A stretch of DNA of 38,144 nt from Spirochaetota bacterium (GTDB taxonomy: Bacteria > Spirochaetota > Spirochaetia > Treponematales > Treponemataceae): NCBI GenBank assembly GCA_016285185.1, contig JAEEQG010000045.1, forward strand, positions 1 to 38,144, given 5' to 3'. The position numbers and the translations under genes were made by a program. Positions 31,850 to 38,144 of this stretch are shown here, one piece after another (positions within the stretch are counted from its first letter, which is position 1; the number at the start of each line of letters is the position of its first letter). Below the pieces are notes generated by a model. That model was not told the origin of the DNA. It saw only the letters and a program-made list of their open reading frames with translations, and ran no database searches.

Positions 31850-32530
31850 ATGAAAAAAACTTTTACGCTTTGTTTGTTTTTTATTTTATTTTGTACAATT
31901 GCTTTTTGTCAGGATATCTTAACAGCAGGTGCTTTTTTTCAGTCTGTTTCGGAATATTACGGAACATTAAATGATTACGAATCATCTGTCACTATTCTTG
32001 CTGATAATAAAAAAACAGAAATGACCGGAAGGGTTTCCTTCAAAAGACCAAATCTTTTACGGATTGATTTTTCAAAACCTGACACTCAAGTTATCTGTTT
32101 TAATGGTAATACACTGACTGTCTATCTTCCTGGTTCTCGTGCAATCTTTAATCAGGAAGTTTCTTCCTCAGGTTCCAGTGCAGGTGCAAACCTTGCTACA
32201 CCGCAAGGTCTCACACTTTTGAGTCGTTACTATTCAATTGCCTATGAAACAGGACCTCAAGCAGTATCTCTTGATGAAGGTAATCCTGAACATGTAATAA
32301 AACTGCTCTTATCGCGAAAGACTAATTCGGAAGGCTTCAGAACCATAAAATTATCAATAAATCCTGATACAAAGCTTATAAGAAGAATTGAAGCCACTTC
32401 GGTAAACAATGAAAATTTTGTTTTTAATTTTACTAATTATGCACTAAATCAAAATATACCGGATACACGTTTTTTATATGATGCTCCCTCTTCGGCAAAT
32501 ACTTACAACAATTTTCTGTACACAGAATAG
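31850..32530 (+). CDS. lolA: Outer-membrane lipoprotein carrier protein LolA
   Basis: The 226-residue periplasmic chaperone takes lipoproteins from the inner-membrane Lol exporter to the outer membrane. After a signal peptide (KKTFTLCLFFILFCTIAFCQ), 'FFQSVSEYYGTLNDYESSV', 'MTGRVSFKRPNLLRIDFSKP', 'ICFNGNTLTVYLPGSRAIF' and 'SINPDTKLIRRIE' follow the LolA strand order. There is no lipobox. Length is slightly above the usual ~200. The rodZ-like and rimO genes follow on the same strand, 70 bases and then overlapping. No LolB is seen, as expected outside the proteobacteria. Confidence 0.92.
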   Translation: MKKTFTLCLFFILFCTIAFCQDILTAGAFFQSVSEYYGTLNDYESSVTILADNKKTEMTGRVSFKRPNLLRIDFSKPDTQVICFNGNTLTVYLPGSRAIFNQEVSSSGSSAGANLATPQGLTLLSRYYSIAYETGPQAVSLDEGNPEHVIKLLLSRKTNSEGFRTIKLSINPDTKLIRRIEATSVNNENFVFNFTNYALNQNIPDTRFLYDAPSSANTYNNFLYTE

Positions 32531-32600
32531 GGATTTATGCCGATAATATATTGTTAAAGGCTTTTATTTTTGAAAAAAAAGATAGGTTGGCTGTCATAAG

Positions 32601-33707
32601 ATGGTAGAAAGTTTCGGAGTAGTATTACAAAAAGCAAGGGAAGCCAGAGGAATTGATCTGGACAGAGCCTCAAAAGAAACCAGTATTTCAAAAAAATATT
32701 TGGAATGTCTTGAAAAAGAGCAGCTTACGTTTCTTCCCGGTGAAACATATGTAAAAGGTTTTTTGTTGAATTATGCCGAATACCTTCAGCTCAATTCCAC
32801 TGAAATCATGGGGCTGTATGAAAAAACAAAAGTTCAGCTTTCGACAGCTCCGCTTAATCTGTTACTTGAACCAAAGAAACGTTTTCCCTGGCATATTGTA
32901 ATCGCAGGATTCTTTGCAGTTATACTTATTGCAACAGTTACTATTCTTGCAACAATCTCAAATAAGAAGAAAGAAGCTCAAAGACAAGAGCTTATTTCTT
33001 CTATTCCAAAACAAAGTGTTTATTTTCTTGATACAACACCTATAGAAAGGCGTATCTATATAGATGACAAAATTCAGGTAAAACTTGAAAATGAGATTGT
33101 CGAACTTACAGTAAAAAACACATTGGATTCTTTGCAACTCGAAACACCGCAGGGAATCCAGATAATAGAGCTAGGCGAAGAGACAGAGATTGATTTGGAT
33201 GGACAGCCGGGGGGCGAAATTATTTTATTTCTTGAGGAAATTTCAAAAGTTGATGCCACAAGAGGAGCTCAAGTTCACATGATGGTGCTTTCACCGGAAA
33301 ACATCGGCTCATATACATTTGATACCCATGAAACAAATGAAGTAGATTCTGATTCTGTAACAGAAACAAATGCGTTACTACAAAATAGGAAAATTATCTT
33401 TGATGGGACAAAAGCTTATCCTATTACTTTAGATGCCACATTCAGAACAGTTTGTCTATTCAGATATAAGATTGACAACAAAGATTCGGTAGAAACCTAT
33501 GTTACAGCAGGAGAAAACATTACTGTCACAGCTAACAATGGTATCAGAATATGGATGTCAAACGCAAATGCAATAACCATGAAGGTTATTGGCGATGGGA
33601 AAACAGTTGATTTAGAACCAGGTCGTCCGGGACAAATACTTGTCGAAGATATCAAGTGGATCAAAGAAGACGACAAATATAAGCTGGTGGTAATTAACGT
33701 TGATTAA
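32601..33707 (+). CDS. RodZ-like membrane-anchored HTH protein
   Basis: The 368-residue protein has an N-terminal HTH_25/Cro-type domain (LQKAREARGIDLDRASKETS, YLECLEKEQLTFLPGETYVK, about residues 8-80), one TM helix (FPWHIVIAGFFAVILIATV, about 95-118) and a periplasmic region. The end (ENITVTANNGIRIWMSNANA, GKTVDLEPGRPGQ) resembles the RodZ DUF4115 beta domain. In rod or helical cells RodZ links MreB to the wall machinery. The periplasmic part is longer than in E. coli. Its last 8 bases overlap the TTG start of rimO. No clear ribosome-binding site precedes the ATG. Confidence 0.82.
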   Translation: MVESFGVVLQKAREARGIDLDRASKETSISKKYLECLEKEQLTFLPGETYVKGFLLNYAEYLQLNSTEIMGLYEKTKVQLSTAPLNLLLEPKKRFPWHIVIAGFFAVILIATVTILATISNKKKEAQRQELISSIPKQSVYFLDTTPIERRIYIDDKIQVKLENEIVELTVKNTLDSLQLETPQGIQIIELGEETEIDLDGQPGGEIILFLEEISKVDATRGAQVHMMVLSPENIGSYTFDTHETNEVDSDSVTETNALLQNRKIIFDGTKAYPITLDATFRTVCLFRYKIDNKDSVETYVTAGENITVTANNGIRIWMSNANAITMKVIGDGKTVDLEPGRPGQILVEDIKWIKEDDKYKLVVINVD

Positions 33708-35091
33708 TCAGCTGTTTTACATTGATCAGCACGGTTGTGCAAAAAACCAAGTTGATGCAGAACTATTGACCGGCTATTTAAAAGAAATAGGCTGGGAAAG
33801 AACTGATAGTGCAGAACAGGCAAAATTAATTATAATAAATTCCTGTGGATTCATTGAATCAGCAAAACTTGAATCGATTACAGCTGTAATCGAAGCAAAA
33901 AAGCAATACCCAAACGCAAAAATTCTTCTGGCAGGTTGTCTGGCAGAACGCTATTGTAAAGAAACAAACAAACCATTCATGGAAGAAGCCGATGCCTTTT
34001 TGGGAAACGGTGATATTTCAAAAATTAAAGATGTGGTGCAAAATCTGTTTGCAAATTCTTCAACCAAGAATGAAGTACCGGTTATCATTGAACCGCAAAA
34101 CGGAGTTTGTTCAGGTTCACGACCCGAACTTTTTTCCTTTCCAGCAAGCGCTTATGTAAAAATCACAGAAGGCTGCAACAACAGGTGTTCTTTTTGCGCC
34201 ATACCGCTTATACGCGGAAATTTACGCAGCCGTTCAATAAACGAAATTGTTGAAGAAATAAAACAGCTTCTTTCTAAAGGTATTTTTGAAATTAACCTTA
34301 TAGGTCAGGATTTGGCTTCATTCGGGAAAGATTTTGAAGAAAATACAATGGATATAAGCCCGCTTGCTTCACTGCTGACGGAAATAACAAAAATAAAAAC
34401 CGATTTTTGGCTGCGGTTGTTATATATTCACCCCGACAACTTTAATCCCGATATCCTGCCAATAATAAAAAACGACTCAAGGCTTCTGCCTTACTTTGAC
34501 ATTCCGTTTCAAAGCGGTGATGACACTATAATCAAAAAAATGAACAGACATGGGAACTGTACCCGGTACATCCGTCTTGTCGATAAAATCCGTGATACAC
34601 TACCGGATGCCGTAATACGTACAACGTTTTTAACCGGCTTTCCGTCCGAAACAGAAGATCAGTTTACAAATACAGTAAAATTCATTGAATCAATAAAACC
34701 AAACTGGTCAGGCTGCTTTACCTACAGTAAAGAAGATGGAACTGCCGCTGAAAAACTACGGCCGGCTGTGCCAAAAAAAATCGCAAAACAACGTAAAGAA
34801 CTGATTGAAGAAGCTCAGACAAAAATAACAACGGAGCATTTGAAACAATACATTGACAAGGTTTTTGAGATTTTGATTGAAGAAGTTATTCCTACAAAAG
34901 AAAATGAGGAAACCGGCTTTTTTATAGGCAGAGCATGGTTTCAGGCACCGGATGTTGACGGCGCCGTAGTTGTACAGTACGACACCACAAATGAAAATCA
35001 AAAAAACAAAGTTTTTCCAGGCAACCGCGTAAAAGCAAGAATTATAAACGTAAACACCGTTGATTTACACGGATTTATGCTTGTCCCGTAA
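33700..35091 (+). CDS. rimO: Ribosomal protein S12 methylthiotransferase RimO
   Basis: This 463-residue radical-SAM enzyme modifies Asp88 (E. coli numbering) of ribosomal protein S12. The MTTase domain starts with HGCAKNQVDAELL and includes INSCGFIESAK and AGCLAERY; the radical-SAM motif is CNNRCSFC with AIPLIRGNLRSR. 'LRLLYIHPD' and 'IPFQSGDD' are typical of RimO rather than MiaB. A C-terminal TRAM domain follows. The start is TTG at 33700, overlapping the rodZ-like stop by 8 bases, with GGTGG upstream; no ATG lies before the first conserved Cys. Its last 27 bases overlap the convergent gene. Confidence 0.95.
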   Translation: MINQLFYIDQHGCAKNQVDAELLTGYLKEIGWERTDSAEQAKLIIINSCGFIESAKLESITAVIEAKKQYPNAKILLAGCLAERYCKETNKPFMEEADAFLGNGDISKIKDVVQNLFANSSTKNEVPVIIEPQNGVCSGSRPELFSFPASAYVKITEGCNNRCSFCAIPLIRGNLRSRSINEIVEEIKQLLSKGIFEINLIGQDLASFGKDFEENTMDISPLASLLTEITKIKTDFWLRLLYIHPDNFNPDILPIIKNDSRLLPYFDIPFQSGDDTIIKKMNRHGNCTRYIRLVDKIRDTLPDAVIRTTFLTGFPSETEDQFTNTVKFIESIKPNWSGCFTYSKEDGTAAEKLRPAVPKKIAKQRKELIEEAQTKITTEHLKQYIDKVFEILIEEVIPTKENEETGFFIGRAWFQAPDVDGAVVVQYDTTNENQKNKVFPGNRVKARIINVNTVDLHGFMLVP

Positions 35092-36543
35092 CTCTACGGC
35101 TTTTCGCACAGCGTTATAAGCGCCGTCATAAATTCCGTCTTTTTTATTCTGAATAATATGGCGGCAGTATAATTCAAGCAAATCATCTTCCTCAATTAGG
35201 AGCTTTAACGTTCGGTGCATGCTTGTTATGCTTGCAGTTTCTATTGTTCCGTCGCCGATTTCTGAACCGCGGATAGCGCCCCATGCTTCGTGTCTGCCGA
35301 CTCTTTGAATAAAAAGCTTTGGAATGGGATAAAACGAAAGTTCACTTGGCTTTGTAATCATCACGTCACTTATACGGATAAGCAGATTCGTTGTATAAAC
35401 AGCCGCATAAAAGTTATCATGTAAAAAGACATATATACCGCGAACTTCATTAGTTCTTTTTTCTTCAATGAATTTGCGGGTTTCTTTCCAATCCGTGATT
35501 AATTCGTACGCGATTTTTTCCTTGTCAAAGATTTTTTTCAAATCCTTCCATCTTCCAACATGATCACCCATGTTTATAAAAAAAGCTGCTTTGTTTTCTT
35601 CTATCGCTTTTCGGCTTGTTCGTATAATATCCGCAAAGCGCATAACCTGAGCCCCTGCGCCACCCATTGTAAGCAGGAAACGACGCGTTTCACCGCTGTG
35701 AACACGGCGCAAACGCTGTTCACAGTCGGTTTCCACATTCGATACAATTTCGTGGTCAATGTAATGTCCGCATTCAAAAATGTCTTCCTTGGGCATACAA
35801 TAATCGAGATTCATCGTTGTCCCCATTGCAATAAACGACCTGTATCCCATATATGCGGACGGTGACTGAACGGCATGTGTACTTCCGGGAACAACATGAA
35901 ATGCCAGTGGGAAATTGTCGGGAATTATGGTAACAACATTTTTTAAACCCGCTTCAACCGCACCGTGACCTACCCAGGGATGTGTGGACAAAAACGGAAT
36001 ATCCTTTGGAACAGTTGTATAAAGCGGAGAAAATATCTTTGAAAGTGCCTTTTCCTTTACAGTGTGCGTAAGCCTTTGACCTGCGGCAGAAGTGATATAT
36101 TCCCAGATGTATTTGTTGAAAAATCTTGACCGTTGCGAAATACGCGAGCCCAGATTGTAAAGCTTTTCGAGATAACGTATAGTTTTGGTCCCCGCACTGT
36201 CGGGATACGACAACAAATCCATCCAATACGGTGTATATCCGAGCGCTTTTGCGGCTGAAGCGAGTGCAATAGCCATACGGCAGTGTCCAAAACCCATTCG
36301 GATTGTACCAATCATAACCGATTTTTCAGTAGAAATAGGTTCTGCCTTTTCAGGATCAAAAGAATTTTCAAGAACTGTTTTCATTGCGAAATCTTCATAG
36401 CCTGAACCTATAGCATAGCCTGCAAGATTTGGATATGAGTTCGGGTCATAGGAAAATTTTTTGGCAAATTTATTGAATTGTTTTTCCGCCTGTTTTTTTA
36501 CAGAAGAAGGAACTGTGTTGCCATATAATGTAGATAAATCCAT
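35065..36543 (-). CDS. GT-B-like glycosyltransferase-related protein (MGDG synthase/MurG-like), function unknown
   Basis: The 492-residue cytoplasmic protein has a Gly-rich segment MIGTIRMGFGHCRMAIALAS (GFGH at 84-87) that resembles the N-terminal GxGH loop of MGDG synthase and MurG-type GT-B enzymes. Later segments (FLSTHPWVGHGAVEAGLKNV, VVTIIPDNFPLAFHVVPG, RRFLLTMGGAGAQ, DVMITKPSELSFYPIPKLFI) follow the usual order of a GT-B protein, the last being like the nucleotide-sugar site. No family can be named with certainty. A lipid or cell-wall glycosylation role is inferred. TATACT lies 16 nt before the ATG and there is no ribosome-binding site. It overlaps rimO by 27 bp, convergent. Confidence 0.6.
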   Translation of the reverse strand: MDLSTLYGNTVPSSVKKQAEKQFNKFAKKFSYDPNSYPNLAGYAIGSGYEDFAMKTVLENSFDPEKAEPISTEKSVMIGTIRMGFGHCRMAIALASAAKALGYTPYWMDLLSYPDSAGTKTIRYLEKLYNLGSRISQRSRFFNKYIWEYITSAAGQRLTHTVKEKALSKIFSPLYTTVPKDIPFLSTHPWVGHGAVEAGLKNVVTIIPDNFPLAFHVVPGSTHAVQSPSAYMGYRSFIAMGTTMNLDYCMPKEDIFECGHYIDHEIVSNVETDCEQRLRRVHSGETRRFLLTMGGAGAQVMRFADIIRTSRKAIEENKAAFFINMGDHVGRWKDLKKIFDKEKIAYELITDWKETRKFIEEKRTNEVRGIYVFLHDNFYAAVYTTNLLIRISDVMITKPSELSFYPIPKLFIQRVGRHEAWGAIRGSEIGDGTIETASITSMHRTLKLLIEEDDLLELYCRHIIQNKKDGIYDGAYNAVRKAVELRDKHKSV

Positions 36544-36559
36544 AAGAGAAGTTTACACC

Positions 36560-36565
36560 AGTATA
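36560..36565 (-). promoter_or_regulatory. Probable -10 box of the GT-B-like gene
   Basis: TATACT on the minus strand (36565-36560), 16 nt before the ATG at 36543. No good -35 is seen, and the short leader lacks a Shine-Dalgarno sequence. Confidence 0.4.
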
Positions 36566-36607
36566 CTCATTTTCACAACAAATTTTGTTTTATGCGCAAA
36601 AATCAGA

Positions 36608-38144
36608 TTAGTCAGGGATTTGAACAAACGTTACCGTCTGCTTTGGAATGTCAACTTTGCCGGCTTTGAGGTGAATTTCAGAATTAAGCTCTTGCTTTGC
36701 TTTCAGAGCTATTTGTGTCTCCTGTCCAAGACCGGGAATAAAAACAACGGCACTATTACCTTTCAATTCCACAATAACGCCGTTACCCACCCACTCGGGA
36801 TTTTGCAGCAAAAAGCACAAAATCCAGTGCAGTTCGCTTTTCCGCTGAACCTTGGATACAACACCTGCCGCCGCATCTCCTGCGGAAATCCGTTCTAAAA
36901 CTTGTTCTTTTGAAAGCATAGGCTTTTTGTCTATAAAAGCACGCAGCTGTTGGTGCGTCAACAAGTCCGAATATCTACGCAAAGGACTTGTAACCTGCGT
37001 ATACATTCCCAGCCCCAAACCAGCGTGCGCGGACGGAACAGTTCCAACAGAGCGGGCCCGCATAGAACGGCGAAGCTTGTACTGGCCTGCAAGACCGGAT
37101 GGCAAATCCTTTGGAAGCTCGGGAGAATCCTGCGAAATAAAAGGGATTGGAATTTGGTTTTTAAAAGCAAACTTTGCAGCGCCCTCGCCCGCCAAAAGCA
37201 TCATTTCGCGCACCATAACAGCGGACTTGTTCTCCTTTAAAGGTTCTACCGTAATCTTTGGCACCGCCGCATCTTTTTCAACTGAAACAGAAATATGAAC
37301 TTCCGGCAGCGAAATAAAAACAGCACCAGCCTTTTTTCTGCGTTCAATGTTTTTTTCCGCTATGCTGAAAAGCGGTGAAAGCTCATAATCAGTACACATT
37401 TCATCGGCCTGTTCGTAAGTCAACCGGCGGACACGAACCTCTGTTTTTAGTACGGCTGTATCAACAACAGAACCGTTTTCATCCAAAGAAAGTCTGAATG
37501 ATAAAGCTTTTGAATACGCCTCAGAATCTTTTTCTTCCACAAGACCAAGCGCATAATCTTCCAGTGAGTCCTCACTCAACATTCTTGCTGCACATTCGGG
37601 AATATAAAGCGTAGCACCGCGGTTACGTGCTACAAGGTCAATTTTTGTGTCTGGCAGAACTGTACTCGCAGGATCTGCGATATGAATCCATAAAAATGTG
37701 CCGTCATAAAACACGGCATCATCAGGATCTCTGCTCCATTCATTGTCGATTGCAAATGCCACATGCTGGATGCGTACGCGCTCCTCCTCCGGCGGATGAG
37801 AAAGCGTTTCTCCGGCAGACTGCATGGAAAGCCCTGCTCTTGAAGGATAAGGATTTTTGTATGGCGTCCAAAATTTTGTGTCGATTAAAAGCTTGTGCGC
37901 ATTTTCTTGAGTTTCGGAATATCCGGCATCTTTCATGTTTTTTGACTTATCAGTTTTTCCAAGTGCAAAAGCTTCAATTTCCTGCATATATTTTGCATCA
38001 TCCGGAAGTTGTATTTTTTTTGACTTTAGGCGGCTGATAAAAGCGGTTCGGTTTTCCTGTTCATTGCTTTTTTCTATCTGCTTTGCAATAAGCGAATCAA
38101 TTTCATCTTTAGAACGCAGTGAATAGGAAATTTGTCCGGAAGAC
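36608..38144 (-). CDS. RNase II-family (RNB) exoribonuclease, partial (5' end beyond window)
   Basis: The frame is open from base 36608 to the right edge of the window, so the N-terminus is missing; an ATG at 37987 is internal, since coding continues upstream (KDEIDSLIAKQIEKSNEQEN). The RNB catalytic centre is present as AFAIDNEWSRDPDDAVFYDG, with Asp spacing equal to Asp201/207/209/210 of E. coli RNase II, followed by WIHIADPAS and YTQVTSPLRRYSDLLTHQQL. These enzymes degrade RNA from the 3' end. The C-terminal OB/S1 region is short and divergent (GNGVIVELKGNSAVVFIPGL), as in cyanobacterial and plastid RNB proteins. It lies 65 bases upstream of the GT-B-like gene on the same strand. Confidence 0.88.
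   Translation of the reverse strand, partial: SSGQISYSLRSKDEIDSLIAKQIEKSNEQENRTAFISRLKSKKIQLPDDAKYMQEIEAFALGKTDKSKNMKDAGYSETQENAHKLLIDTKFWTPYKNPYPSRAGLSMQSAGETLSHPPEEERVRIQHVAFAIDNEWSRDPDDAVFYDGTFLWIHIADPASTVLPDTKIDLVARNRGATLYIPECAARMLSEDSLEDYALGLVEEKDSEAYSKALSFRLSLDENGSVVDTAVLKTEVRVRRLTYEQADEMCTDYELSPLFSIAEKNIERRKKAGAVFISLPEVHISVSVEKDAAVPKITVEPLKENKSAVMVREMMLLAGEGAAKFAFKNQIPIPFISQDSPELPKDLPSGLAGQYKLRRSMRARSVGTVPSAHAGLGLGMYTQVTSPLRRYSDLLTHQQLRAFIDKKPMLSKEQVLERISAGDAAAGVVSKVQRKSELHWILCFLLQNPEWVGNGVIVELKGNSAVVFIPGLGQETQIALKAKQELNSEIHLKAGKVDIPKQTVTFVQIPD

Noticed and set aside
36852-37298. A 148-codon plus-strand open frame opposite the RNase II-family gene
   Set aside because: The minus strand carries the intact RNB catalytic motif; the opposite frame has no motifs or start signals.
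1-38144. CRISPR arrays, tRNA or rRNA genes, insertion sequences, prophage genes
   Set aside because: No spaced direct repeats, cloverleaf-like segments, transposase motifs or phage genes were seen by reading; a dedicated tRNA/CRISPR scan was not possible here.

Overview
The window reads as chromosomal sequence from a host-associated spirochaete, most likely a Treponema. This is inferred from the gene mix: two LolA-fold proteins, SPOR and LapA envelope proteins, a double cyclic-nucleotide-binding regulator, a permuted solute-binding protein with a 'FAGGKKE' leader, many secreted barrels and lipoproteins, AT-rich intergenic DNA and strong TTGACA/TATAAT promoters. The species cannot be fixed from the sequence alone. 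There are no mobile elements, CRISPR arrays, rRNAs or tRNAs, and no gene-free stretch longer than about 210 bases.

Layout. (1) 1-5277: a minus-strand envelope operon of an RND/MMPL transporter, a LolA-like periplasmic protein and a DUF1302-like outer-membrane barrel cut by the window edge. It is divergent from a TetR gene, with three identical-type operators between them. (2) 5356-8100: an EvgS-like hybrid kinase with two periplasmic solute-binding domains. (3) 8280-10401: KDG kinase and KDPG aldolase, divergent, around a mirror-symmetric promoter pair; the aldolase carries a VOC-like tail. (4) 10446-14920, minus strand: rfbB, a LEA-type lipoprotein, an HdeD-family membrane protein, an amino-acid ABC permease and a circularly permuted solute-binding protein. 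(5) 15065-18597: phosphoribosyltransferase, large secreted beta-helix protein and RNase HII. (6) 18599-20901: an outer-membrane protein divergent from an orphan OmpR-type response regulator with Glu at the phosphoacceptor position. (7) 20906-25249, minus strand: folD-folE2-miaB-lapA-SPOR, tightly coupled. (8) 25458-27067: small barrel plus lipoprotein. (9) 27089-35091: rarA with a methyltransferase-like extension, a convergent PHP phosphoesterase, the CNB regulator with a PptA-like tautomerase, then lolA, a RodZ-like gene and rimO. (10) 35065-38144, minus strand: a GT-B-like protein and an RNase II-family exoribonuclease cut by the right edge.

How the genes fit together. Most of the window serves the cell envelope: lipid or lipoprotein traffic (RND/LolA-like/barrel, LolA, LapA, LEA lipoprotein), shape and division (RodZ-like, SPOR) and surface sugars (rfbB, GT-like). 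The rest is sugar-acid catabolism (kdgK/eda), one-carbon and folate metabolism, tRNA and ribosome methylthiolation (miaB, rimO), nucleic-acid maintenance (rarA, rnhB, RNase II, PHP) and sensing.

The most notable observations are the circularly permuted binding protein, a recurring -10 box placed 5-7 nt before ATG that predicts leaderless mRNAs, the three-operator TetR/RND control region, the symmetric kdgK/eda promoters, two enzyme fusions and the Glu-containing response regulator.
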